47,497 nt of DNA from Deltaproteobacteria bacterium (GCA_017302835.1 JAFLCC010000021.1:1-47497); one strand, 5' to 3'; positions 1 through 6,918 are shown, counted from the stretch's first letter. The notes: a model not told the origin generated them from the sequence alone. A program made the numbers and translations.

Positions 1-10
1 TGCATAAATT

Positions 11-71
11 CAGTTACCTTTTCTAGATCGTTTTGATCTTGTTTGTTTTTTGCTAAACAAAAGGGTAACTG
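11..71. other. Structured inverted-repeat element (three-way junction)
   Basis: The arms CAGTTACC (11-18) and GGTAACTG (64-71) are perfect complements. They are extended inward by T20-T22 with A60-A62. Between them lie two smaller hairpins, AGATC/GATCT (25-29 with 35-39) and GTTT/AAAC (41-44 with 55-58). The whole could fold as a three-way junction in RNA or extruded DNA. It lies just downstream of the minus-strand operon that ends at 273, at the left edge of the accessory region. It could be a recombination site, a transcript end or a small structured RNA. There is no T-run to make it a plain terminator. Confidence 0.4.
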
Positions 72-156
72 AGTTTTCCACATTCTCGCTATCCGAGATG
101 TGTCAGATCAGATCTAAACTTCTACATCTAATCCTTGAAGTCTTTTTTCAATATAA

Positions 157-175
157 AGTTTCTCCATGCGAAACT
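157..175. repeat. Short palindromic-ended repeat, copy 1
   Basis: AGTTTCTCCATGCGAAACT has 6-bp inverted ends (AGTTTC/GAAACT). An 18/19 match lies at 3561-3579 in the same orientation. The inner 16 bases (158-173) recur exactly at 1221-1236, inside the SRPBCC gene. Confidence 0.5.
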
Positions 176-231
176 CATCCAATTTAACTCAAATCCCAGG
201 TTCCAATTCCCACCATAGAATTTCACCATAG

Positions 232-270
232 TCTCCCAAAGCGCTTGATTCCTCGTTGAACCACGGCACC
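232..270. repeat. 39-bp direct repeat, left copy
   Basis: This stretch matches 6862-6900 in the same orientation at about 33 of 39 positions. The last 26 bases differ by only one base (T at 256, A at 6886). It begins a few bases beyond the stop codon of the DUF1801 gene. On the minus strand the reading frame continues past that stop and would encode VPWFNEES; the right copy would encode VPWFIEES. The two copies bracket almost the whole accessory region next to the tmRNA gene. Confidence 0.7.
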
Positions 271-272
271 TT

Positions 273-953
273 CTATTTCTTGCAGTAGCCCTTAATCGTT
301 CGCGTAACTTTGCCACGAACTTCAAGCTCTCGAAGACAGCTCATTACATACCAACCCACTGAACCCTCAAAAGTCTTCACCTTTGAACCTACTAATTTTG
401 CTAGCTCTGAGTATCGAACGGGCTTTTTGGTTAAACACTTCATTATTGCCGTTGATATGGTTTTGAATTTCTCAACAGATACTGTAGTCTGCTTTTTCCA
501 TCCTTTTCCTCGAATCGCGACACGTTCTTCATTCGAATTGCTTTTTCCATAACGTCTATTCACTTCTTTGACGGACTCAGAAATCAGCTTTTCGAGCACT
601 TTCAAGTTCACTTCACTTAGCCTTCGAATCTGAAGACATGCTTTTGCCATATTATGTTTACCGAGATTCAACAAATGTTGATTCTGGCTTTTGCCAGCCG
701 CCACCAGATAGATACTTATATTTGGCTTACCCGACGCAAAACCAGTTATGCATGAATCACCCTCTCGACCACTTTCATACTTGTAATGATAACTTCCAAA
801 ACCAATAATTTTAGAGCCCCATATTTTTGGCTTTTCACGGGTGATTTTGGTCATCATTTTTATAAGTAAAATACAGTCATTTCTTCGTTCGTCGTCAGTG
901 ATTTTCTTTAAGTGCGTCGCAATACTTGCGCTTGTTGCTTTCGTCTTCGCCAT
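273..953 (-). CDS. DUF1801 domain protein with C-terminal winged-helix-like extension
   Basis: The 226-residue protein has a DUF1801 (YdhG/YjbR-like) core at about residues 5-130. Typical family features are the GFGSYHYKYESGREGD segment, the ISIYLV strand, and the LGKHNMAKACLQIRRLSEVNLKVLEKLI stretch that ends the fold. The biochemical role of this family is not established. Residues about 165-226 form a separate basic domain (VRYSELAKLVGSKVKTFEGSVGWYVMSCLRELEVRGKV) that reads like a winged helix, an unusual extension for a DUF1801 protein. It is the last gene of the minus-strand operon. Its ATG lies 2 bases past the stop of the SRPBCC gene and has no clear ribosome site of its own, which suggests translational coupling. 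The reading frame after its TAG stays open for about 27 more codons, into the 39-bp repeat. Confidence 0.8.
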   Translation of the reverse strand: MAKTKATSASIATHLKKITDDERRNDCILLIKMMTKITREKPKIWGSKIIGFGSYHYKYESGREGDSCITGFASGKPNISIYLVAAGKSQNQHLLNLGKHNMAKACLQIRRLSEVNLKVLEKLISESVKEVNRRYGKSNSNEERVAIRGKGWKKQTTVSVEKFKTISTAIMKCLTKKPVRYSELAKLVGSKVKTFEGSVGWYVMSCLRELEVRGKVTRTIKGYCKK

Positions 954-955
954 TT

Positions 956-1396
956 TTAGTTCTTCTCAGCCGCTTTCTTTAAGTCCCTAGCAAAGTCTTC
1001 GAAGGATTGATCAAACGGCGGAATCATTTTGGCAAACAACGGAAATATCGGGCCACCAATTTTTTCAGTCATGTTAAATTTGGTTTCTCCGCCAGACTCA
1101 AAAAGAGAGTAAACCCTTAAGCCCATTGCATCTCCCCAAGCCAACCTTTTTGCTGGTTCAAACTCTTTTACTTTAAGCTTAAAGATTCGCTTAGGATCAA
1201 GTTTCGACTTCAACTTAATCGTTTCTCCATGCGAAATGTTACCTTCAATCGAAACAACGGTTGAATTCCATTTCGGATACTGAGAGGCATCTGTAAGTAG
1301 TGACCAGATCACTTTTGATGGTGCTTTGATCGAGATACTCACCGAAGTTTCTCGGCTGAATAGCTTCTTAGTTGTCGTTGCTTTGCCTTCGCTCAT
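956..1396 (-). CDS. SRPBCC family protein (polyketide cyclase/START-like)
   Basis: The sequence shows a helix-grip fold of about 146 residues. VSISIKAPSKVIWSLLTDASQYPKWN is the classic SRPBCC opening, followed by the strands HGETIKLKSKL, FKLKVKEFEPAKRLAWGD and TKFNMTEKIGGPIFPLF, and a long C-terminal helix that closes the hydrophobic pocket. Members bind small hydrophobic ligands, but the ligand here cannot be told. I chose the ATG at 1396 because GGGAGG lies 8 bases upstream; a GTG-like start at 1420 would overlap the preceding gene. It is the fifth gene of the six-gene operon. The segment at 1221-1236 is identical to 16 bases of the repeat at 157-175. Confidence 0.82.
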   Translation of the reverse strand: MSEGKATTTKKLFSRETSVSISIKAPSKVIWSLLTDASQYPKWNSTVVSIEGNISHGETIKLKSKLDPKRIFKLKVKEFEPAKRLAWGDAMGLRVYSLFESGGETKFNMTEKIGGPIFPLFAKMIPPFDQSFEDFARDLKKAAEKN

Positions 1397-1400
1397 AAAC

Positions 1401-1979
1401 CTAGCCTCCCGCTGAACCAAGTTCAGACATTTTATTTAACCACATTTTTCGTTTTACTTCGGACATACCTTTGACTCCACCGATGTGCGTAGATCGAATG
1501 GGTTTGAATCCGCAGAAAGCAAAAATCATTTTCTTAGTAACAGTGTACGGTGAATTGAAATAGGCGAACAAATTGAAAATAGTCGGCGCATCACAAGTTA
1601 CCAAGATACGGGCCGAGCGCCCTTTTAATAATTTGTCCCAAAAAGGACTCGAGTTTTGAAACTTAAATGCAAAACCAGGCAACCAACTTCGGTCAAAATA
1701 ACCTTTCGTCAATGCCGGCATAGCTCCCCACCACATAGGGTATGCAAAAACAAGATGATCACACCACAATACTAGTTGTTGGGATGCTATCAGGTCGGGT
1801 TCAAGCTGTTGTATTTCTTTATAGCCAAATTTTAGATTGGGATCAAAAACTAGGTCTCGAACATTTAGTCTCTTTATCTCGTATCCACCAGCTTTGGCGC
1901 TTTCAAAGTATCGATCGCAAAGAGACGATATAAAACTATCACTTTGCGGATGACCATCGATTAATAATATCTTTTTCAC
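1401..1979 (-). CDS. NAD(P)H-dependent FMN oxidoreductase, flavodoxin-like fold (KefF/MdaB type)
   Basis: The 192-residue protein begins MKKILLIDGHPQSDSF, the N-terminal strand and phosphate-binding loop of quinone-reductase flavodoxin folds. It continues with DLIASQQLVLWCDHLVFAYPMWWGAMPALTKGYFDRSW, which carries the family hallmark YPMWWG...P..K.Y.DR at about residues 79-98. These enzymes carry FMN and reduce quinones or nitro/azo compounds with NAD(P)H, usually in the cytoplasm. The start is GTG at 1979, and it overlaps the stop of the upstream DUF3224 gene (GTGA). It shares the operon with small-molecule-binding families (VOC, SRPBCC), which hints at detoxification but does not prove it. 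Confidence 0.85.
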   Translation of the reverse strand: MKKILLIDGHPQSDSFISSLCDRYFESAKAGGYEIKRLNVRDLVFDPNLKFGYKEIQQLEPDLIASQQLVLWCDHLVFAYPMWWGAMPALTKGYFDRSWLPGFAFKFQNSSPFWDKLLKGRSARILVTCDAPTIFNLFAYFNSPYTVTKKMIFAFCGFKPIRSTHIGGVKGMSEVKRKMWLNKMSELGSAGG

Positions 1980-2368
1980 GGCAACTCAAAATTGAAATTG
2001 TAGTAGTGCTTTCCAGCTTCAATGTTAATTTCCATTTTTCCGGTCAAACCAATCAAATCGCCCTCGCCAGAATCAGGAACCACTTCTAAGATCAGCCGAT
2101 CCTTGCCTTTGTCCATAGTTCCAAAGTGTTGAAGTACAAAACTTCCTTTTTTGTCACTCAACGAGCCTGTGACATATTCTATCGCAACATATCCAGCAGA
2201 ACCCTTAACTGAAGTCATCGCACTGAGCATTTCGCCTTTACTAGTCGCTGACAATTCTCCTCGAAAAGTCTTATCAATCGACATTCGACCTAATTTTACT
2301 CCGTTAGAGCCTTTTGCGTATGATTCTATTGGATTTAACTTAACTTCAAACTCGCCTCTAATTTGCAT
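1976..2368 (-). CDS. DUF3224 domain protein
   Basis: The 130-residue protein matches the DUF3224 pattern. It opens with GEFEVKLNP, has the central SIDKTFRGELSATSKGEML segment, and then YVAIEYVTGSLSDKKGSFVLQHFGTMDKG and a glycine-rich GEGDLIGLTGKMEINIEAGKHYYNFNFELP ending. The fold is a small allene-oxide-cyclase-like beta barrel, and no reaction is known for the family. The ATG at 2368 follows GGGATTAGA. The gene overlaps the next by 4 bases. It sits in the operon between the TfoX-like protein and the oxidoreductase. Confidence 0.82.
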   Translation of the reverse strand: MQIRGEFEVKLNPIESYAKGSNGVKLGRMSIDKTFRGELSATSKGEMLSAMTSVKGSAGYVAIEYVTGSLSDKKGSFVLQHFGTMDKGKDRLILEVVPDSGEGDLIGLTGKMEINIEAGKHYYNFNFELP

Positions 2369-2377
2369 TCTAATCCC

Positions 2378-3112
2378 TCAAAACTTTCCAAACCGTCCTG
2401 TTTTTCTCAATTTCTCCGTGTAAGCTTTAAACTCTTTCTTTTTCTTTTCAGGAATATGAGTCCAGTGAATATTGTGAATCGCCCCATAGAGTGAGTAAAG
2501 GTAAAGTGCATTACAACACTTAGCACTTCTGTTTAGGTTTAGTCGCCCTTCGAGCATTTTGATAAATGCCTTCTCAGGGCCAAGTTTGATTATTTGATCT
2601 GCGTGAGTAATTCCAACGGCATTGAAATCCTTCTCGACTGCAGGCCCTAAGTTCATCATTTTTGAGATCTTGGTTTTTTTCAGGTCAATTGACTTGGGTT
2701 TTGGTTTCTTCTTCTTCGACTTGATTTCAGGTTCAATACCAATCAGTTCATTTTTCTTTTGAATCAATTCGATTAATTGGAACATTGAAGGCTCAAAATA
2801 TTTAGATGACTGAGGAAGATAGAGCCACTTGGTGATCACTGGATGGATCGTCGTACCTTTAATTTTGGCTAATAGAGATTCATGGTGGTCTCGATGCGAT
2901 GGAATTAAACAGCCATTCCATATATCAGTTTTAAACTTCTTTCCTCGCCACTCCTTGTCGCCAGGATGCTCACATAAAAAGGCGACCATTCTTCCAAAGA
3001 CATAAATCGAAAGGCCGCCAAAAAACTTCTTACAATAAAAACTGTCTCTAGATTCAAGATCTTCAAAGAAATGACCAGCACTAAAGCTTTCGAGGGAATA
3101 CTTTTTGTTCAT
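2378..3112 (-). CDS. TfoX/Sxy-like protein (N-terminal and C-terminal domains)
   Basis: The 244-residue protein carries a TfoX_N-like half: FFGGLSIYVFGRMVAFLCEH at about residues 27-46, then WLYLPQSSKYFEPSMFQLIEL. It also carries a TfoX_C helix-hairpin-helix half at about residues 160-235, with the family pattern MNLGPAVEKDFNAVGI and YSLYGAIHNIHW.HIP. A lysine-rich linker of about 25 residues joins them. In Haemophilus and E. coli, TfoX/Sxy turns on competence genes together with CRP. Most family members outside those groups have no proven role. The ATG at 3112 lies directly beside the VOC gene stop at 3114. The N-terminal half is longer than usual for TfoX_N, so that half is the less certain assignment. 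Confidence 0.75.
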   Translation of the reverse strand: MNKKYSLESFSAGHFFEDLESRDSFYCKKFFGGLSIYVFGRMVAFLCEHPGDKEWRGKKFKTDIWNGCLIPSHRDHHESLLAKIKGTTIHPVITKWLYLPQSSKYFEPSMFQLIELIQKKNELIGIEPEIKSKKKKPKPKSIDLKKTKISKMMNLGPAVEKDFNAVGITHADQIIKLGPEKAFIKMLEGRLNLNRSAKCCNALYLYSLYGAIHNIHWTHIPEKKKKEFKAYTEKLRKTGRFGKF

Positions 3113-3113
3113 A

Positions 3114-3497
3114 TTACATCGCTGAACAAATTTCGACCAAGAGACCATTGCAGTCTCGTACGTAACTGACAGTTTGACCCCAGGGCTTTTGTGTCGGTTT
3201 ACTGACTGAAACTGCACCAGCATTTACTGCGTGCTCAAATGCATTCTCAACATTGTCAGCCACAAATCCAATTTCAAATCCAGGGGCCTTACTTTTCAAA
3301 CTCAACTTTTCATACTCAAAACCGTGCGAACCGGCGGTGGCATGATTAACAAAACCAAGTTTGGTATCGCCAGTCTTCATTTCACCATAATCTTTGGACT
3401 CATGAAGAAAACCAGCTTCAAGCCCAAACGCTTTTGAATAAAAGGCCATCGTTTTTTCAACGTCATCAACGTACAATAAGGTATATCCAAGTCTCAT
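3114..3497 (-). CDS. VOC family (glyoxalase/bleomycin-resistance-like) protein
   Basis: The 127-residue protein has the paired beta-alpha-beta-beta-beta modules of the vicinal oxygen chelate superfamily. It opens with LGYTLLYVDDVEKTMAFYSKAFGLEAGF and closes with SKPTQKPWGQTVSYVRDCNGLLVEICSAM. The PWGQ...V.D.NG..VEI pattern near the C terminus is the usual second module. Members bind a metal and act on, or sequester, small electrophiles or antibiotics. It is the first gene of the minus-strand operon. Its ATG at 3497 follows a GGGAAA ribosome site. The substrate cannot be told from the sequence. Confidence 0.85.
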   Translation of the reverse strand: MRLGYTLLYVDDVEKTMAFYSKAFGLEAGFLHESKDYGEMKTGDTKLGFVNHATAGSHGFEYEKLSLKSKAPGFEIGFVADNVENAFEHAVNAGAVSVSKPTQKPWGQTVSYVRDCNGLLVEICSAM

Positions 3498-3560
3498 AAA
3501 TTTTTCCCTTTCAGTTCATCTAGGAAAATTCCAATTCTAACCGTTTCAAACTAAAACCAG

Positions 3561-3579
3561 AGTTTCTCCTTGCGAAACT
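3561..3579. repeat. Short palindromic-ended repeat, copy 2
   Basis: AGTTTCTCCTTGCGAAACT differs from the copy at 157-175 by one base and has the same orientation. It lies between the operon's first gene (start 3497) and the recombinase-like fragment. Confidence 0.5.
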
Positions 3580-3596
3580 TAGGTTCTCCACGGTTG

Positions 3597-4105
3597 ATGG
3601 TGGACAAAAAACCTATTGAGTTTTTCAAGCTGTCCTCAATGCATCTTAGAATAGAATCAAGTATTTCGACAACTCCTCTGTTTCGTAACAAAGCGTTCCT
3701 CAATCAAAAATACGCCATCGAAGGGCTCACGGCTCGCCAAATTGCCGTCCTCATTGGGAGCAGCCATTCAACGATAAACAATGCCTTAGTGCGATTTGAA
3801 ATACTAAGAACTGCCAGAGTGTCAGGACGGGAAGTTTATGGAACAAAATCTCAAGGAGGAAACCGGGGTTTTGCACACTCGGGTGCAAAATGGTAGTCGA
3901 TAGTATACTAAGAAAACGGAGTCTAGGCTGGTCCTATAAGACAATCTCTGAGTGGCTCACGTTAAGAGGGATCAAAAGTCCCTCCAGGCAAACGCGATGG
4001 TATCATACAACCATCCGACGAATTGAAACTAGCGCCCTAGAATCTACCAAACTTACTGAAGACCTTCGTTTCGATGAGAGCCCTTCCGAATGCCTTTACA
4101 AATGA
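3597..4105 (+). pseudogene. Recombinase-like DNA-binding protein, interrupted by a frameshift
   Basis: Two reading frames join here. The first (ATG at 3597 or 3639, ending 3896) contains a helix-turn-helix, KYAIEGLTARQIAVLIGSSHSTINNALVRF. The second (ATG 3890 to 4105) reads ILRKRSLGWSYKTISEWLTLRGIKSPS followed by W..TTIRRI. The second resembles the 'recombinase' DNA-binding region of large serine recombinases (G.S...IA..L...GI.S...W...T...I). Together they read as one protein if the ribosome slips back one base at the AAAA run (3887-3890). The join would then give HSGAK-MVVDSI. I see no catalytic resolvase domain. The locus may be a decayed gene, a programmed frameshift or two coupled genes. 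Its position between the two short repeats supports past DNA mobility. Confidence 0.5.
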
Positions 4106-4139
4106 GGTCGGCGCCCTCGCATAGCTAATCGAATTTGGT

Positions 4140-4556
4140 TCAGTTCATCAGAACGAGTATCGAGCTGGTCAGAAGACTAGAAGCGAGAAAATAGGGGGCA
4201 TTGATTGCTGTATACAAAAACGGACGCGGGAAATTTGGATTGATCGCAATTGTCATTGTCATGGGAACAAAATAGCCAATTCCAACCGTCGATCCAAATA
4301 TTAGTGCATCCGAAAGAGTTTGGATATTCAGCATCTTTATAAATGCGCCACTCGTCATTGTGATAAGCAGACCGCAAACTGCTGGTCCTGCAATCATCAG
4401 GACTGAAGGCTTTTGTCTTTCCTCCTTCTCTCTTCCCATCGCGAAAGCATACATTTTAGCAATGATGACGCCAAAATAGATGCCTCCAAAAATGAAATTT
4501 ACGATTGTAACTACTATCACACCTAACCAACTTGTTTCAGTTAAAGCCGTCAACAT
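4140..4556 (-). CDS. DUF1761 family membrane protein
   Basis: The 138-residue protein has four hydrophobic segments, at about residues 10-32, 50-72, 82-103 and 116-136. The first contains the family-typical IVNFIFGGIYFG. Length and layout match DUF1761, a small inner-membrane family without a known function. The ATG at 4556 has a strong AAGGAG site. The gene is divergent from the WYL regulator at 4624, and the 67-bp spacer between them contains a perfect 25-bp palindrome. Control by the neighbouring regulator is therefore likely, as an inference. Confidence 0.8.
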   Translation of the reverse strand: MLTALTETSWLGVIVVTIVNFIFGGIYFGVIIAKMYAFAMGREKEERQKPSVLMIAGPAVCGLLITMTSGAFIKMLNIQTLSDALIFGSTVGIGYFVPMTMTIAINPNFPRPFLYTAINAPYFLASSLLTSSILVLMN

Positions 4557-4593
4557 TGTTAACTCCTTTGTTGTGAGTAATTATCTTATGTAT

Positions 4594-4618
4594 AAATATG
4601 CCATTTTATGGCATATTT
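4594..4618. promoter_or_regulatory. Operator-like perfect palindrome between divergent genes
   Basis: The arms AAATATGCCA (4594-4603) and TGGCATATTT (4609-4618) are perfect complements around TTTTA. The site ends 5 bases before the ATG of the WYL regulator and about 38 bases upstream of the DUF1761 start. Its symmetry suggests a dimeric repressor site, probably for the adjacent regulator. Confidence 0.65.
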
Positions 4619-4623
4619 GTTTT

Positions 4624-5358
4624 ATGCCAAAATCTAGCTACATAAGCCGCAAAAGTCGTCTGGACAAGCTCATTGGTCTTTTGAGGTCTCAGGAAATGCG
4701 AAATTCTTTGGAACTCAGTCAGTTGCTCAATGTAAGTCGACGAACCTTAATGCGTGACCTACAAGATTTGGAAGAAGCCGGATTTCCAATTGAATCAGAC
4801 AGAGGCCGAGGAGGTGGCATTAGACTTCATCACGGATGGGGTTTGGGCAAATTACAGTTAAATTACAGCGAAATTCTAGATCTGCTTATTGCATTGGCTA
4901 CAATGGAAAAGTTGCAGCCGACGTTTCTGATGAGCCATCTTAGAAGTATACGATTCAAAATTGCCCAATCTTTTCCCGATTCGCAAAGACGTCAGATTGA
5001 AGAGATTAGAAAAAGGATTTTAGTCGGTGATATGGCCCCAAGAAAAGTTTTGTCGAGCTTTAAATTGCCAAAAGAAAAAATTATAATCCCACTTCGAATC
5101 AGTTTTTTTGAAAGCAAGCAGCTAGCAATCACTTACGTCGACGAGAAAGGGATCAGTACCAATCGAACAATTGAGCCTCATTTTTTACTTTTTAACTGGC
5201 CTGTTTGGCACATCCTCGCTTGGGACTACCTGCGAGAAGATATTCGCTTTTTCAGAGTAGATAGAATTTCAAGTAGCGAGTTAACAAATGAACTTTTTAA
5301 GTCTAAAGACAGAGTGAAATTTAACAGGGCGATTACTGAATTTTTTGAGTCTGTGTAG
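4624..5358 (+). CDS. WYL-domain transcriptional regulator with DeoR-type helix-turn-helix
   Basis: The 244-residue protein has an N-terminal winged helix at about residues 10-62 (RLDKLIGLLRSQEM..., LSQLLNVSRRTLMRDLQDLEEAGFPIESDRGRGGG). After a helical linker comes a WYL-type domain at about residues 140-235, with the strand LAITYVDEKG and the segment PHFLLFNWPVWHILAWD. In canonical members that position reads P..L....WYL; here it is WHIL. Such proteins sense small ligands or nucleic acids and usually repress a divergent gene. I chose the ATG at 4624 because it begins the HTH properly. It has no ribosome site and sits 5 bases past the palindrome, so the transcript may be leaderless. Confidence 0.82.
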   Translation: MPKSSYISRKSRLDKLIGLLRSQEMRNSLELSQLLNVSRRTLMRDLQDLEEAGFPIESDRGRGGGIRLHHGWGLGKLQLNYSEILDLLIALATMEKLQPTFLMSHLRSIRFKIAQSFPDSQRRQIEEIRKRILVGDMAPRKVLSSFKLPKEKIIIPLRISFFESKQLAITYVDEKGISTNRTIEPHFLLFNWPVWHILAWDYLREDIRFFRVDRISSSELTNELFKSKDRVKFNRAITEFFESV

Positions 5359-5445
5359 AAGACGAGTTTAGATTTAAGAATTTATGTCACTCTGAGCTAG
5401 CCATAAGAACTTGTCCCACTCATCGTCTTAACTTGGCGTAGAGCT

Positions 5446-6141
5446 TCAACTCTTGAGGCCGTACCAGCCATTAATCATGAACGCTTGAAAAAAACGGATT
5501 GGTATAGGGATGCCGCTTTGCCTTAGCAGCGATTCGGTTTCTATGGGCGAAAGCACTGTCAGCATTTCGCGCAACACTTGAGATAAATTCGCAAGTGACT
5601 CTGGTGTTGCGCCCATCAAAATTTGAACTTCCTTCCAATTGTTTAACATCATCGGAAATTCTTGCGAGCTTAAATCATAACTGATTTCTGTATTGATCAA
5701 TACTCCATTGGTACGCAATCGACTGGACATCGCCTGATAGAAACCCAACCGTTCATCGCGCTTCACGAAGTGCCCGACCAGAATACTCAATGCCGCATCA
5801 AAATTCTCACCTGTAGGCGCATCGTTAACATATCCATGAATGAGTTCACAGCGGTCAAGGATTCCAGCCGACTTTAGTTTTTCACGACAGACATCAAGCA
5901 TTCCAACAGATGGGTCAACGCCAACAAATGTCCACTCTGGAAATTGTTTAGCGAGTGAAAATAACTCTGCTCCAGTTCCAACACCCACACAAAGAACTCG
6001 GGCACGAACGAGAGCATTTTTTAAAATAAGACGAATGAGAAAATGCATGTTGTCAGCTATGGGTGCTAACTGCTGGTTTTTCTCATCGTATACTTTGGCA
6101 GCATTTGTAAAATGGTCGATCACTGTGGGGCTTGGATTCAT
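5446..6141 (-). CDS. Class I SAM-dependent methyltransferase
   Basis: The 231-residue protein shows a Rossmann methyltransferase core. Motif I is RVLCVGVGTGAELFSLA (about residues 48-64), motif II is FVGVDPSVGMLDVCREKL (about 73-90), and the acidic/aromatic motif IV region is FDAALSILVGHFV. The N-terminal VIDHFTNAAKVYDEKNQQLAPIADNMHFLI is typical of small-molecule methyltransferases related to the CmoA/UbiE group. The substrate is unknown. Its ATG overlaps the stop of a small upstream open frame (ATGA). It stands apart from the operon at 273-3497, on the same strand. Confidence 0.85.
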   Translation of the reverse strand: MNPSPTVIDHFTNAAKVYDEKNQQLAPIADNMHFLIRLILKNALVRARVLCVGVGTGAELFSLAKQFPEWTFVGVDPSVGMLDVCREKLKSAGILDRCELIHGYVNDAPTGENFDAALSILVGHFVKRDERLGFYQAMSSRLRTNGVLINTEISYDLSSQEFPMMLNNWKEVQILMGATPESLANLSQVLREMLTVLSPIETESLLRQSGIPIPIRFFQAFMINGWYGLKS

Positions 6142-6227
6142 TCAGCAATCCCACTAACTTCAATTTTATCGACCTGCGCTTTAAGATTAGAGGTAGCTTT
6201 CAAAATTGCTTTCATATTTACAGTCAT
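6138..6227 (-). CDS. Possible small upstream peptide coupled to the methyltransferase
   Basis: A 29-codon frame (MTVNMKAILKATSNLKAQVD, then KIEVSGIAE) ends in an ATGA overlap with the methyltransferase start. A GGAG motif lies about 12 bases upstream of its ATG. The frame stays open for about 30 further codons upstream without an ATG, so it may be the tail of a decayed longer gene and not a real leader peptide. I do not recognise a family. Confidence 0.3.
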   Translation of the reverse strand: MTVNMKAILKATSNLKAQVDKIEVSGIAE

Positions 6228-6416
6228 GCTTTCTATTTCTCCATCCCCATTTCTTCTAAAAGTTGGACTGGATTCTGAATTTTCAATAAACTTTTGAATC
6301 CGAAGACTCTTCTCTCAGTGGAGAGAATATAATCTTGTTAAGACCCTAGAACCATTTGCAGGTTCCGTATATGTTGGACTCCAACTTCGGCAAGTCGAAC
6401 TCAACCGTCACCTGTC
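6228..6416. other. Intergenic stretch with a 7-bp hairpin
   Basis: No gene is convincing here. TTCTCTC (6310-6316) and GAGAGAA (6321-6327) form a perfect hairpin around AGTG. On the minus strand a TATATT sequence lies just upstream of that hairpin, so it may be the 5' leader of the methyltransferase transcript. GAACC/GGTTC (about 6350-6366) is another short inverted repeat. Confidence 0.3.
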
Positions 6417-6833
6417 TCAATTTTCTTCAGCATACTTCTTGAAGTTATTAAGTATCGATTGCCAGCCATTTTTCTGCATTTCTACCGGATTCTGATTTTC
6501 GGCATCAAAAACGGTCGTGACCTTCGTCGCATCTCCCACCCGCTCGAAACTTGTGACGACTTTTCGACCGTCAGTTAAAGTATAAGCAAGTTTCTTTTGA
6601 ATTATAACTTCGTTGTAAATAGCTTCAAAATCGAAACCAAAACTTCCGTCCTTAGCTTCCATTCTTGCTGAGTACTTTCCTCCAACGCTAAGATCATTCG
6701 TGGCTCTTGGGCAGCACCATTCTGGCACTGCAAAATTCCACTGAGTAATATGATTCGGCTCTGTCCAATATTGCCAAACCTTTGGGAGCGTTGTTGAGAT
6801 TGTTGCTTCGATTTGAATTTTTGAATTACCCAT
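6417..6833 (-). CDS. SRPBCC/AHSA1-like protein
   Basis: The 138-residue protein has the AHSA1-type helix-grip pattern: IQIEATISTTLPKVWQYWTEPNHITQWNFA at the N terminus, GGKYSARMEAKDG in the second strand pair, YNEVIIQKKLAYTLTDGRKVVTSFE, and the closing helix NGWQSILNNFKKYAEEN. Members bind hydrophobic ligands or, in a few cases, chaperones; no substrate can be assigned. The ATG at 6833 has an AAGGAG site 9 bases upstream. It is the gene nearest to the tmRNA and is separated from it by the right copy of the 39-bp repeat. It is a different subfamily from the SRPBCC protein at 956. Confidence 0.85.
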   Translation of the reverse strand: MGNSKIQIEATISTTLPKVWQYWTEPNHITQWNFAVPEWCCPRATNDLSVGGKYSARMEAKDGSFGFDFEAIYNEVIIQKKLAYTLTDGRKVVTSFERVGDATKVTTVFDAENQNPVEMQKNGWQSILNNFKKYAEEN

Positions 6834-6861
6834 TAGTGGCTCTCCTTAATTTTATCAAACA

Positions 6862-6900
6862 TCTCCCTAAACTATTGATTCCTCGATGAACCACGGCACC
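6862..6900. repeat. 39-bp direct repeat, right copy
   Basis: This is the partner of 232-270, in the same orientation and 6,630 bp away. It sits between the AHSA1-like gene and the tmRNA, 72 bp beyond the mature tmRNA 3' end. Such a position is compatible with the edge of an inserted element, but the repeat does not include tmRNA sequence. Confidence 0.7.
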
Positions 6901-6918
6901 ACGGAGGGGAGAGCCCCA

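Noticed and set aside
199-216. Resemblance to the tmRNA 3' end (GGTTCCAATTCCCACCA)
   Set aside because: It has mismatches and lies in the opposite orientation to the tmRNA gene, so it is not a usable attachment duplicate.
128-325. Minus-strand 65-codon frame overlapping the DUF1801 gene's 3' end
   Set aside because: It overlaps the DUF1801 gene in another frame and has no ribosome site or family features.
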